NCBI GenBank assembly: GCA_019314425.1
Contig: JAFCZI010000021.1
Coordinates: 1 to 15,177, forward strand
Direction of reading: 5' to 3'
DNA from: Deltaproteobacteria bacterium
Lineage (GTDB): Bacteria > Desulfobacterota > DSM-4660 > Desulfatiglandales > Desulfatiglandaceae
Length of the DNA: 15,177 nt
The notes below the pieces were generated by a model. It was given only the letters and a program-made list of their open reading frames with translations. It had not been told where the DNA came from and made no database searches. This document shows, piece after piece, positions 6,499 through 13,828 of the stretch (the stretch's first letter is position 1; each line of letters starts with the position of its first letter). The position numbers were made by a program, and so were the translations under genes.

Positions 6499-7805
6499 TA
6501 CGCTGCAAACAAAAAACCGCTCTCCAGAATTCGGTTCGGCAGGATACAGGGTGAACCGACCAGCAACACCAGGGAGGCCGAACCGTATAGCCATAGCTTC
6601 TTTGCGGGCTCCGAAGCTTTTGCGGCCCAGAAGCTTAGGGCACTCCAGATGAAAAAGCCGATAACGGTTGCTACCCCTTTCCATATTTCCCCGGGGCCGT
6701 AAATGGGTTTCCAGGGAAAATCCGCGCCCAGGCTCGCGGCAAGGAGAAGGGCTGCCAGCGCGGTGACCGCCCCGAAAAAGCGCACTGAAAAATCAAAGGT
6801 TTTTCTTTGGCCCGCCTCGAAATATCGGGTCAGACCCACGGACAATATAACGGCCAGGGGCGGAAAGCAGGGCAGGATGTAGGGAATCAATTTTCCACTG
6901 CACGCCGAAAAAAATAGAAAGGGGAAGAGAAACCAGCAAACCAGAAAACGGGGGAGAGCGTCTTTCAGGGTTAGCTTTTTCACCCCTTTGGCCGCAGAGG
7001 GAAAGATGAAAAGCCACGGCAGCACGCCCCCCGCCAGGATAGGCAGGAAATACCAGAACGATTGGGGGGCCTGGCCCGCAATGGGCGAGAAAAATCGTTT
7101 GATATGCGCCACAAAGAAAAAGTAGTGCTGGAAATCTCCTTCGCGAAGGTGGATCAGGATACACCATGGCAGGGTCACCACGAGTGCTGCCAGCAGGGGA
7201 ATCCATATGGCTTTGATGAATTCCCTGAGACGTCCCTCCCAGATCAGGAAGGGAAAAATGACGATGACCGGTACGACAAATCCCAGAAATCCCTTGATCA
7301 GAAAGGCCAGGGCACAGAAACCCCCGAATAACGTCAGGAAGACGGCCCTTGTTTTGGATTTTTTCGCATGGTGTCCGTAGAAAAAAAAGACCAGTGCCCC
7401 CGTTAAAAACAGGGTGAAGAGGTTGTCCGGGATATTGATGACGCCCAGGGCAAATACCGCCGGACAGGTGAGATAGATGCCGGCGGCAAGGATCCCTGCG
7501 AAAGAGCTCTTGGCAAACCGCCTGCACAGGAAGAAAATCATGAGGGCGGAGATGCCCGCTGCCAAAGCGGAAGGTAAACGGATGGCAAACCGGGTTTCAC
7601 CCAACAGGGATATGCTCAAGGCATTGATCCGGAGTCCCAATACCGGCCCATTCAGTTTCGGGTCCACCCCGTCTCCGGAAGCGAGCATTTCCCCAAGGGG
7701 CTCGTCGTATCGCGATTCATGGGGAATGGTCATGGGCCGGAGCCCCAGGGGGAGGAGATAGACCAGGCAGAAAAGCAGCAGCAGTATGAGGGCGGATCTT
7801 TTCAT
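6495..7805 (-). CDS. arnT: ArnT-like lipid A L-Ara4N transferase (GT39/GT83-type), altered and C-terminally short
   Basis: ArnT moves L-Ara4N from undecaprenyl phosphate to lipid A on the periplasmic face of the inner membrane. The 436 residues have about 11-12 membrane segments and family blocks such as EMLASGD, FAIRLPSALA, FLIKGFLGFVVPV, HYFFFVAHIKRFF and FFSACSGKLIPYILPCF. Three features are wrong. The first catalytic motif, DETRYAE in E. coli, reads HESRYDE (residues 29-35), losing the Asp. The next motif, LNG-LRYFEKP, reads LNGP (51-54), as if six residues including FEK were deleted in frame. The protein ends near the last membrane helix, about 110 residues shorter than E. coli ArnT (550), and lacks the periplasmic C-terminal domain. 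It starts 3 bases after the arnD stop. It may be decaying, or be a divergent enzyme with another role. Confidence 0.8.
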   Translation of the reverse strand: MKRSALILLLLFCLVYLLPLGLRPMTIPHESRYDEPLGEMLASGDGVDPKLNGPVLGLRINALSISLLGETRFAIRLPSALAAGISALMIFFLCRRFAKSSFAGILAAGIYLTCPAVFALGVINIPDNLFTLFLTGALVFFFYGHHAKKSKTRAVFLTLFGGFCALAFLIKGFLGFVVPVIVIFPFLIWEGRLREFIKAIWIPLLAALVVTLPWCILIHLREGDFQHYFFFVAHIKRFFSPIAGQAPQSFWYFLPILAGGVLPWLFIFPSAAKGVKKLTLKDALPRFLVCWFLFPFLFFSACSGKLIPYILPCFPPLAVILSVGLTRYFEAGQRKTFDFSVRFFGAVTALAALLLAASLGADFPWKPIYGPGEIWKGVATVIGFFIWSALSFWAAKASEPAKKLWLYGSASLVLLVGSPCILPNRILESGFLFAAY

Positions 7806-7808
7806 GGG

Positions 7809-8711
7809 TCAGCAGTCGCCGCCAATTCGGTTGGCCTGACAGGCCACCCAGCCCTCACGGCCCGGTATTTCCCGGGGTTCAATGGTGGCTGTTTCGATTT
7901 CAGGGGTGTTGTTCAGCAATTGACCCAGCGGGACCATCTTCGCGCCCATGGATCGGACGGATTTCAGGAACCCTTCAAACATGTCCAGGCAGACGATTCC
8001 CTCCACTTCGGCATGGATTGTCAGGACGTTCAGTTGGGTGCGGCTGATCAGTGACAGCATATAATCATTGAAATTGTGCGCGTCGATGCCCCCGTGCCCC
8101 ACCGTTTCATCGTAGGTGGGGAGTGTTACCGGAATTTGAGGTTGAGAAAGGGTTTTGCCTGCCACCACCGGATAGAAGATGTTCCGACCCCGGCAGTCGC
8201 TGTTGTAGGTAAAGGGAAAAGCAGTCTTTTCCAGAAGTACCCGGTCCCGGCATTTCCACCCGGGAACAGCGGAACACACCGGCGGTTGTCTCAGGAGTCG
8301 GGTCAGCGCAGCAACGCCTTGGTTCAGGGACCGTGAAATGTCTTCTGATGTCATTGTGTCGATCTTTGCCTGCCAGGCATGATGATCCCACGCATGAAGG
8401 CCCACTTCATGGCCGTCCTCAGCGGTTTGACGGATCAGGTGCGGCAGCTTTTCACCAATCACCGGTCCCGGCCAGGCCGTCCCCCTTAACAGGATATCCC
8501 ATCCATAGAGGCTGGCGGCCCGGGTTCTCATCATCTTCCACAAGAAGCGCGGACGCAGCAATCGCCAGAGGTGGCGGCCCATATTGTCCGGCCCCACGGA
8601 AAAAAAGAACGACGCCCGAATGTCGTACTTTGCCAGAAGCACGCCCAGGGCGGGAACCCCATGTCGGGTTCCCCTCAAAGTATCTACGTCAATACGCAGG
8701 CCGATTTCCAT
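7809..8711 (-). CDS. arnD: 4-deoxy-4-formamido-L-arabinose-phosphoundecaprenol deformylase ArnD
   Basis: ArnD removes the formyl group from the L-Ara4FN carried on undecaprenyl phosphate, making the step irreversible before flipping and transfer. The 300-residue product is a polysaccharide-deacetylase (NodB-fold) enzyme and follows E. coli ArnD almost block for block. It has GLRIDVDTLRGTRHGVP with the catalytic and metal-binding Asp, ASFFFSVGPDNMGRHLWRLL, SLYGWDILLRGTAWPGP, and the metal His motif GHEVGLHAWDHHAWQ. It also has YNSDCRG, QIPVTLPTYDE and LTIHAEVEG. The C-terminal GREGWVACQ also matches the E. coli protein. The ATG lies 18 bases after arnA with only a weak ribosome-binding site (GGGATCACGG, rather far upstream), so coupling to arnA translation is likely. 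Confidence 0.96.
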   Translation of the reverse strand: MEIGLRIDVDTLRGTRHGVPALGVLLAKYDIRASFFFSVGPDNMGRHLWRLLRPRFLWKMMRTRAASLYGWDILLRGTAWPGPVIGEKLPHLIRQTAEDGHEVGLHAWDHHAWQAKIDTMTSEDISRSLNQGVAALTRLLRQPPVCSAVPGWKCRDRVLLEKTAFPFTYNSDCRGRNIFYPVVAGKTLSQPQIPVTLPTYDETVGHGGIDAHNFNDYMLSLISRTQLNVLTIHAEVEGIVCLDMFEGFLKSVRSMGAKMVPLGQLLNNTPEIETATIEPREIPGREGWVACQANRIGGDC

Positions 8712-8729
8712 TGAATAAGGCCGTGATCC

Positions 8730-10754
8730 CTATATATCCTGATTGCCGTTGCCATCATCCCCAATGATATCAAACTCACCGGAACGGATGGCTTCCCGCA
8801 GAAAATAATCCAGGGTTTCCTCGACAGAGGCTTCAAGGGCTATTGAAGGTTCCCAGTTCAGCAAGTGCCTGGCATTTCGAATACTGGGCTTTCGATGTTC
8901 CATATCCTGGTATCCCTCACCGTAATAGGCGCGACTTTCCACCTCTCGCAAACCGGCAAAGGGGGGAAATTTTTCTTTAAGCGGGTGCTGGTTGAATTTT
9001 TCAACCAGAAGTTCCGCCAGTGCTCGAATGCTGGCCTCGTTGTCAGGGTTTCCAATGTTGATAATCCGACCGTCGCAAACGTTCCCCTTGTTTTCGATAA
9101 TCCGGAAAAGGCATTCCACCCCGTCGGAAACATCGGTAAAACATCTTTTCTGGTTCCCGGAATCCACCAGCTGTATGGGGGTCCCTTCCACCAGATTTAA
9201 AATCAGCTGGGTAATGGCCCTGGAACTGCCGATGCGGGCGCTCATGAGGCTGTCCAGCCGGGGGCCGATCCAGTTGAAAGGTCTGAAAAGGGTGAATTTC
9301 AGCCCTTTTTGCTGACCATAGGCCCAGATGACCCGGTCCAGAAGTTGTTTGCAGGAGGAATATATCCACCGCTGCATGCGAATGGGTCCCAGGATCAACT
9401 TTGAGTTATCCTCGTCGAAGTCCATGTCGTCGCACATGCCGTAGACTTCGGAAGTGGACGGAAAGATGACACGTTTGTCATATTTGACACAGTACCGCAC
9501 CACGCGCAGGTTCTCTTCGAAATCGAGCTCAAACACGCGAAGGGGGTTCCGGGTATATTCAATGGGGGTGGCAATGGCCACCAGGGGAATAACAATGTCA
9601 CACTTCCTGATATGGTATTCAATCCACTCCCGGTGGATGGAAATGTCCCCTTCATCGAAATGAAAGCCGGGTGTGCCCATAAGACGTTGGACATACTTGG
9701 AATGCAGGTCCATGCCGTGTACTTCATATCGCCCGCTCTCCAGCAGACGTTCGCTCAGGGCGTTCCCGATGAAGCCGTCTACGCCCAGGATCAGCACCCG
9801 CTTTTTCTGCGTGGCCTGAATCCGGTCGCTGGCCCGTTTTCCAAAACGCATACCTTCCACAAGCCCCATATGGGCAGCCAGCTGCGCGCCTCCCATGAAC
9901 ACCTCGCCCGCCTGCTGAGCGGCATCAACGCGAAGCGCCCCCGTTTCACAGGCGATGACCAGGGGATTTACCGAAAGTACCGCGCCCGGTTCGGCTGTTT
10001 CTTCCCCTGATACGTCACTGACAGTCCAGAAAAGGCATTTTCGGTCGCCCATGTGGCTGAAGGCCCCCGGAAAAGGGCGTGTTACGGCCCGCACCAGGTT
10101 CCTGACGCCAGCAGCGGGCATGGTCCAGTCAATCTCCCCGTCAGCGGGGGTGCGCCCCCCGTAGTAGGAGGCCTTTCCGTGATCCTGAGGCGTCCTTGGG
10201 GCTTTGCCGGTCTGCAGGGCGGGAAGGATCTCATCCAGCATTTCACCCGAGGCAGCGGCGGCTTTTTTGTGAAGTGACATGGCCGTATCATCTTCTGATA
10301 TCTCGATCGACTTCCGGCTTACCACATCGCCGTCGTCCGGTCGGGTGGTCATGTAATGAAGGGTCACCCCGGTCTCTTTTTCGCCATTTACCAGCACCCA
10401 GTTGATGGGAGCCCGTCCGCGATAACGGGGCAGCAGGCTCCCGTGAAGGTTCAGGCATCCATGGGGTGGGATATCCAGAATGGGAGATTGCACCAGATTC
10501 CGATAATAGAATGAGAACATGATTTCCGGAGCGAGATCTCGAATCTTCTGTACCCAGAGAGGATGGTTGATGTCTTCCGGCGCGTACACCGGAATGTTAT
10601 TCTGCGCGGCCAGTTCGGCCACGGAATCAAACCAGAGATTCTCCTTGGGGTCATCCTTGTGGGTAAATACGACCGCGATATCGAAGCCGTTGTTTAACAG
10701 CGACTGGATGCCGGTGCAACCGATATTGTGATACGCTAGAACAATTGTTTTCAT
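8730..10754 (-). CDS. arnA: Bifunctional UDP-L-Ara4N formyltransferase / UDP-glucuronate oxidative decarboxylase ArnA
   Basis: ArnA's C-terminal half converts UDP-glucuronate to UDP-Ara4O using NAD. The N-terminal half formylates UDP-L-Ara4N made by ArnB. The start at 10754 ([16 protein letters not shown]) matches E. coli ArnA and has AAGGAT upstream; the open frame continues 96 codons further into arnC and is not used. The 674 residues compare with 660 in E. coli. The formyltransferase catalytic set is present: Asn102 and His104 in [15 protein letters not shown] and the Asp of the TTRPDDGD region. The dehydrogenase domain has the NAD loop GVDGFIG, STSEVYG, the catalytic [17 protein letters not shown], and HRKPSIRNA with the key Arg. 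Nothing looks damaged. Confidence 0.97.
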   Translation of the reverse strand: MKTIVLAYHNIGCTGIQSLLNNGFDIAVVFTHKDDPKENLWFDSVAELAAQNNIPVYAPEDINHPLWVQKIRDLAPEIMFSFYYRNLVQSPILDIPPHGCLNLHGSLLPRYRGRAPINWVLVNGEKETGVTLHYMTTRPDDGDVVSRKSIEISEDDTAMSLHKKAAAASGEMLDEILPALQTGKAPRTPQDHGKASYYGGRTPADGEIDWTMPAAGVRNLVRAVTRPFPGAFSHMGDRKCLFWTVSDVSGEETAEPGAVLSVNPLVIACETGALRVDAAQQAGEVFMGGAQLAAHMGLVEGMRFGKRASDRIQATQKKRVLILGVDGFIGNALSERLLESGRYEVHGMDLHSKYVQRLMGTPGFHFDEGDISIHREWIEYHIRKCDIVIPLVAIATPIEYTRNPLRVFELDFEENLRVVRYCVKYDKRVIFPSTSEVYGMCDDMDFDEDNSKLILGPIRMQRWIYSSCKQLLDRVIWAYGQQKGLKFTLFRPFNWIGPRLDSLMSARIGSSRAITQLILNLVEGTPIQLVDSGNQKRCFTDVSDGVECLFRIIENKGNVCDGRIINIGNPDNEASIRALAELLVEKFNQHPLKEKFPPFAGLREVESRAYYGEGYQDMEHRKPSIRNARHLLNWEPSIALEASVEETLDYFLREAIRSGEFDIIGDDGNGNQDI

Positions 10755-10768
10755 GGATAAATCCTTAT

Positions 10769-10784
10769 ATAATGGATCCATTAT
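10769..10784. repeat. Perfect 16-bp palindrome in the arnC-arnA gap
   Basis: The sequence ATAATGGATCCATTAT is its own reverse complement. It lies between the hairpin repeat at 10789-10814 and the arnA ribosome-binding site. It could form a small RNA hairpin or be a protein site; nothing in the sequence decides. Confidence 0.6.
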
Positions 10785-10788
10785 TAAT

Positions 10789-10814
10789 GGGCAGACACAC
10801 CGGTCTGCCCCTAC
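10789..10814 (-). repeat. GTAGGGGC hairpin repeat, copy 2 (arnC stop to arnA)
   Basis: On the minus strand it reads GTAGGGGCAGAC, CGGTGT, GTCTGCCC. The arms GGGCAGAC and GTCTGCCC pair perfectly over 8 bases around a 6-base loop. Its TAG is the in-frame arnC stop codon. Orientation relative to the upstream gene is the same as in the copies at 3224-3248 and 11862-11887. Confidence 0.85.
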
Positions 10815-11848
10815 GGTTTGGGTGGGTCTGTGTTGGGGCAGGCGCCTGATTCGGGCCGGGGGGGGTCCCCTGCATCCCATTGGCTTTCGCCCACGATCCG
10901 CTCGACAAAATACCGTGGACGGGCCCGCACATCGCTGTAAATTCGTCCGATATATTCTCCCAAAAGGCCCATGGCCAGAAATTGGGCGCCGATAAAAATA
11001 AATAGAATGGCAAAGAGGGTGAACACCCCTGACGCCGCCCACGCGGGCCCGTAAATCAATCTCATTAATAACAAAAAGAGTCCGAATCCTACACCGAACG
11101 CGGAGATAATGCCCCCCAGAACATTCAGCAGGCGAAGGGGAAATGTGGTCATGCTGGTCAACAGGTCAAACTGGAGGTTGATGAGATTCCAGAGGCTGTA
11201 TTTGGAGTCCCCGGCGGACCGCTCAGCATGCTGCACCTCTATTTCGGCGGTATATCTGGCGAAGCTGTTGGCCAGAACGGGAATGAAGGTGCTCCGTTCG
11301 CGACACTGCATCATGGCCGACACAATATGGCGGCGATAGGCCCTCAGCATGCAGCCATAATCATGCATGGTGATGCCCGTGGACATCTGAACCACTTTAT
11401 TGACCATCTGGGATGCCACCCGCCTGAAGAGGGTATCCCGCCTGGGAACACGGACGCTTCCCACCACATCAAACCCCTCTTCAGCTTTTTGAACCAGTTT
11501 GATGATTTCTTCGGGTGGGTTTTGAAGGTCGGCATCCAGGGTAACGATGATATCGCCCTTTGTCTGTGCAAATCCGGCCATGATGGCGGAATGCTGGCCG
11601 TAATTCCGGTTCAGCAGGATCCCGATGATGACGCCGGGGTATTGATTTGAAGCCGCCTCAATCATGTCCCGGGACCCATCGGTACTGCCGTCATCCACCA
11701 GGATGATTTCGAAAACCCTATCCATGCGGTTGCAGGTCTTGAGACAACGAACGAGGAGTTCGCTCAGGTTTGCCGCTTCATTGAACACGGGAATGACAAC
11801 TGAGATTGTCGATTGTCGATTGTCGATTGTCGATTGTTGGTTTTCCAT
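10811..11848 (-). CDS. arnC: Undecaprenyl-phosphate 4-deoxy-4-formamido-L-arabinose transferase ArnC
   Basis: ArnC is a family 2 glycosyltransferase that links L-Ara4FN from the UDP sugar to undecaprenyl phosphate at the inner membrane. The 345 residues carry the GT2 start [43 protein letters not shown] and the metal-binding [23 protein letters not shown] and [15 protein letters not shown] follow, then two C-terminal membrane helices and [22 protein letters not shown]. All these match E. coli ArnC (322 residues). The first 15 codons are unusual: codons 4-15 ([12 protein letters not shown]) are pure heptad repeat, and no Shine-Dalgarno sequence precedes the ATG at 11848. The extra C-terminal tail (about 15 residues) runs to a TAG supplied by a hairpin repeat. 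Confidence 0.95.
   Translation of the reverse strand: MENQQSTIDNRQSTISVVIPVFNEAANLSELLVRCLKTCNRMDRVFEIILVDDGSTDGSRDMIEAASNQYPGVIIGILLNRNYGQHSAIMAGFAQTKGDIIVTLDADLQNPPEEIIKLVQKAEEGFDVVGSVRVPRRDTLFRRVASQMVNKVVQMSTGITMHDYGCMLRAYRRHIVSAMMQCRERSTFIPVLANSFARYTAEIEVQHAERSAGDSKYSLWNLINLQFDLLTSMTTFPLRLLNVLGGIISAFGVGFGLFLLLMRLIYGPAWAASGVFTLFAILFIFIGAQFLAMGLLGEYIGRIYSDVRARPRYFVERIVGESQWDAGDPPRPESGACPNTDPPKP
11804..11838 (-). repeat. Five-unit GATTGTC heptad array within the first codons of arnC
   Basis: On the plus strand, four perfect GATTGTC units and a fifth GATTGTT run head to tail over 35 bases. They begin three codons after the arnC ATG and end exactly at the codon before the conserved SVVIPV start of the catalytic domain. 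A change of one unit either way puts arnC out of frame. Confidence 0.95.
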
Positions 11849-11861
11849 AACGTTTTTTGTT

Positions 11862-11887
11862 GGGCGAACACATAGGTCTGCCCCTAC
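11862..11887 (-). repeat. GTAGGGGC hairpin repeat, copy 3 (arnB stop to arnC)
   Basis: On the minus strand it reads GTAGGGGCAGAC, CTATGT, GTTCGCCC. The arms are 8 bases with two mismatches, so this copy is somewhat decayed. Its TAG is the in-frame stop codon of arnB, preceded by TAAAG as in copy 1. Confidence 0.8.
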
Positions 11888-13032
11888 TTTAGGATCTCCT
11901 TGATGGCTTCCACCACGGAGGCCACATCTTTAGAGGTCATATCGGGGAAAAGGGGCAGCGAACAAATCCGGTCGGAATTCCATTCCGTATGGGGAAGCGT
12001 GCCCCGTTTTATCCCCATGGATTCCCGGTAGTATTTCTGAAGATGTACGGCGCGGAAATGGAGCCCCGTTCCGATATTTCGGTCTTTCAATTCCGCCATG
12101 AATTCATCCCGGCTCATTCCGGCCCGATCCGTGTCAAGGCGCACAATAAACAGGTGCCATGCGTGTTGTGTGGTATCCTCGGGGATGGAAAGCGGCAGGA
12201 TTTCATCGATCTCTGCCAGCCATTCCCGGTATCTGGTGGCCAGTTGTCCTCTTTTGCGGTTGAACTGGTTCACGCGATGGATCTGTCTCAATCCCAGCAC
12301 TGCAACAATATCGGTCATGTTGTATTTGTACCCCGGCTCCAATACCTGAGCCTGGGGGGACCGGCCCTGGGTCTTTCGATCGTAAGCGTCCACGCCAAGC
12401 CCGTGAAACTTCAGGCGGCTGATCCGTTCCGCCATTTCAGGGTCGTCGGTGCAGAACATGCCGCCCTCGCCGGTGGTAATATTCTTGATGGGGTGGAAGG
12501 AGAAAATGGATGTTCCATCCGCCCCCACATGACGCCCACGATGGTGGGTGCCCAGGGCGTGTGCGGCATCTTCCACCAGCGGCACGCCGTGTTGATGCGC
12601 CTGTTCGCGCAGTGCGGTGATATCCGCTGAAGCGCCCGCGAAATGCACGGGAATAACCGCCTTGGTTCTGGGTGAAAAACAGGGGGCAACCGTTTCAGGG
12701 GTTACCATGAGGGTATCCCGGTCGATATCTGCAAATACGGGGGTGGCGCCCGCCAGAACGATGAGGTTCACCGTGGACACCCATGTTATGGACGGGGTAA
12801 TCACTTCATCCCCCGGCCCGATCCCCAGGGCTTTCAGGAGCAGATGCATGCCGGCGGTGGCGGATGCCAGGGCCACCCCATGGGGACATCCCACATATTC
12901 GCAGAAGTCACGTTCAAAGGCGGCGGTATTGGGGCCCGTTGTAATCCATCCCGACCGGAGGACTTCCCCCACAGCCAAGATATCTTCCTCCGTGATGGAG
13001 GGTCGTGAAAAGGGCAGAAAATTCTTTCTCAT
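11884..13032 (-). CDS. arnB: UDP-4-amino-4-deoxy-L-arabinose-oxoglutarate aminotransferase ArnB
   Basis: ArnB is a PLP enzyme of the DegT/DnrJ/EryC1 (sugar aminotransferase) family that transfers an amino group from glutamate to UDP-Ara4O. The 382 residues align throughout with E. coli ArnB (about 380): [72 protein letters not shown] and [23 protein letters not shown]. The PLP-binding Lys lies in [15 protein letters not shown] (near residue 183), and the C-terminal [18 protein letters not shown] is conserved. The start at 13032 has CGGAG 6 bases upstream and overlaps the transporter stop as TGATG. The open frame continues 67 codons further upstream but does not resemble the family. The stop TAG comes from a hairpin repeat. 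Confidence 0.97.
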   Translation of the reverse strand: MRKNFLPFSRPSITEEDILAVGEVLRSGWITTGPNTAAFERDFCEYVGCPHGVALASATAGMHLLLKALGIGPGDEVITPSITWVSTVNLIVLAGATPVFADIDRDTLMVTPETVAPCFSPRTKAVIPVHFAGASADITALREQAHQHGVPLVEDAAHALGTHHRGRHVGADGTSIFSFHPIKNITTGEGGMFCTDDPEMAERISRLKFHGLGVDAYDRKTQGRSPQAQVLEPGYKYNMTDIVAVLGLRQIHRVNQFNRKRGQLATRYREWLAEIDEILPLSIPEDTTQHAWHLFIVRLDTDRAGMSRDEFMAELKDRNIGTGLHFRAVHLQKYYRESMGIKRGTLPHTEWNSDRICSLPLFPDMTSKDVASVVEAIKEILK

Positions 13033-13403
13033 CAGGCACTCCGGGTAATGAGGTATACGCCTGCGCAAATGACGATTATTCCGGCCCAACGCGTGGGCCC
13101 AAGGGCCTCGCCGAAAAAATGCTGCCCTGCAAAAGCGGTAACGACATAGCCCACGCTCAAAAGAGGATAGGCGTAACTGACGTCCACCCTGGAAAGGGCC
13201 AGGAGCCAAACCACCACGCTGACCACATAACACACCAAGCCAGCAAATATAAACGGGTTAAGGCCCACCTTGAAGCCGATGGGCAACAGGTTATCCAGGG
13301 TAAACGCAAAATGGCCTACCTGCCGCATTCCCTGTTTCAAGCAAAGCTGGGCCGTGGCGTTTAAAAGCACCCCCAACAGGATCAGGGGGAGATAGCGGCT
13401 CAT
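13032..13403 (-). CDS. SMR-family membrane protein, ArnE/ArnF-like undecaprenyl-phosphate-L-Ara4N flippase subunit
   Basis: The 123-residue product has four predicted membrane helices (residues 4-20, about 44-64, 68-88 and 97-119) and SMR/EamA-type features. These include the N-terminal LLNATAQLCLKQGM and the WLLALSRVDVSYAYPLLSVGYV block. In E. coli, ArnE and ArnF together are proposed to flip undecaprenyl-phosphate-L-Ara4N to the periplasmic side. Here only one such gene is present, first in the operon rather than last, so it may act as a homodimer. The start at 13403 has GGAG 8 bases upstream; an earlier ATG at 13436 adds 11 non-matching residues. Its stop overlaps the arnB start by one base. 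I cannot tell ArnE from ArnF by eye, so no symbol is given. Confidence 0.85.
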   Translation of the reverse strand: MSRYLPLILLGVLLNATAQLCLKQGMRQVGHFAFTLDNLLPIGFKVGLNPFIFAGLVCYVVSVVVWLLALSRVDVSYAYPLLSVGYVVTAFAGQHFFGEALGPTRWAGIIVICAGVYLITRSA

Positions 13404-13493
13404 ATGAAGGTCTCCGATAGATTTGACAATGGGCATCCAGCTGTCACAACATTCGTTACTTTGGCGGAGTCGGCTGAGCCCAAAGCCAACCCA

Positions 13494-13521
13494 ATATTAA
13501 TACGGTTAAACCCTGAGTCAA
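13494..13521 (-). promoter_or_regulatory. Likely sigma-70-type promoter of the arn operon
   Basis: On the minus strand, a -35 TTGACT (13521-13516, 5 of 6) is separated by 16 bases from a -10 TAATAT (13499-13494, 4 of 6; shifting by one gives AATATT with 17). It lies about 90 bases before the first arn gene and just downstream of the palindrome cluster. No PmrA-type box was found around it. Confidence 0.5.
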
Positions 13522-13541
13522 GTCATTTATCGAACCCGCTC

Positions 13542-13584
13542 ATCACGAAAGCCGTTTGTAAGGGGATACCGATGGATTCGTGAT
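13542..13584. repeat. Inverted repeat, 8-bp arms
   Basis: ATCACGAA (13542-13549) and TTCGTGAT (13577-13584) are perfect inverted copies around a 27-base loop. It is the first of a run of palindromes between the arn promoter and the histidine kinase gene. Confidence 0.5.
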
Positions 13585-13587
13585 TTC

Positions 13588-13613
13588 CAACAAACTTAAT
13601 TTCAAGTTCGTTG
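13588..13613. repeat. Stem-loop, 10-bp arms
   Basis: CAACAAACTT and AAGTTCGTTG pair over 10 bases with one mismatch (a G-U pair on one strand) around the loop AATTTC. It has no U-tract typical of a terminator. Confidence 0.6.
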
Positions 13614-13621
13614 TTCATAGG

Positions 13622-13637
13622 ATGCCGCACACGGCAT
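13622..13637. repeat. Stem-loop, 6-bp arms
   Basis: ATGCCG and CGGCAT pair perfectly around the loop CACA. Confidence 0.5.
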
Positions 13638-13645
13638 AACTTAGC

Positions 13646-13683
13646 TTTTTACGAGACCCCCAGGCCTGATGGTCTCGTAAAAA
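13646..13683. repeat. Stem-loop, perfect 13-bp arms, TTTTTACGAGACC
   Basis: TTTTTACGAGACC (13646-13658) and GGTCTCGTAAAAA (13671-13683) pair perfectly around a 12-base loop that holds AGGCCT. On both strands the T-run lies before the stem and the A-run after it, the reverse of an intrinsic terminator. The TTTTTACGA end resembles the end of the element at 13702-13828, suggesting a related small mobile palindrome. Confidence 0.7.
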
Positions 13684-13701
13684 ATCACAAATTTATCTAT
13701 A

Positions 13702-13828
13702 GATGGCGTTGTAAAAGGTTCCATATACAAGGCGTAGTGGTTTTTCAGGATCATCAGGCATACCGTAGTATGTTGAGATTCTGAAAAATCACTGCAACGC
13801 AGTAGATGGGACTTTTTACGACGCCATC
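13702..13828. mobile_element. 127-bp palindromic MITE-like element ending the histidine kinase gene
   Basis: The ends are GATGGCG and CGCCATC, and nearly the whole element folds on itself. GATGGCGTTGTAAAAGG (13702 on) mirrors the reverse complement of 13828, GATGGCGTCGTAAAAAG. The GGTTTTTCAGGATC near 13739 mirrors GATTCTGAAAAATC near 13778. The centre is CATACCGTAGTATG. It has no coding capacity for a transposase, so any movement would be in trans. No clear target-site duplication is visible. The histidine kinase reads into it for 24 codons and stops at a TGA inside it (13756-13754). Confidence 0.75.

Noticed and set aside
10755..11042. A 96-codon upstream extension of the arnA frame
   Set aside because: It overlaps arnC in another frame and does not look like ArnA. 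The ATG at 10754 matches the family N-terminus and has a ribosome-binding site.
13033..13233. A 67-codon upstream extension of the arnB frame
   Set aside because: It overlaps the SMR gene out of frame. ArnB proteins begin at the [11 protein letters not shown] equivalent, which has a ribosome-binding site and a TGATG overlap.
13490..13515. A possible PmrA-type box (TTTAAC then ATTAAT) in the arn promoter
   Set aside because: The half-sites are 3 bases apart instead of the expected 5, and they overlap the -10 region by AT-richness alone.
13646..13683. An intrinsic terminator for the histidine kinase gene
   Set aside because: The stem is strong, but the T-run precedes it and the A-run follows on both strands, the opposite of a terminator.
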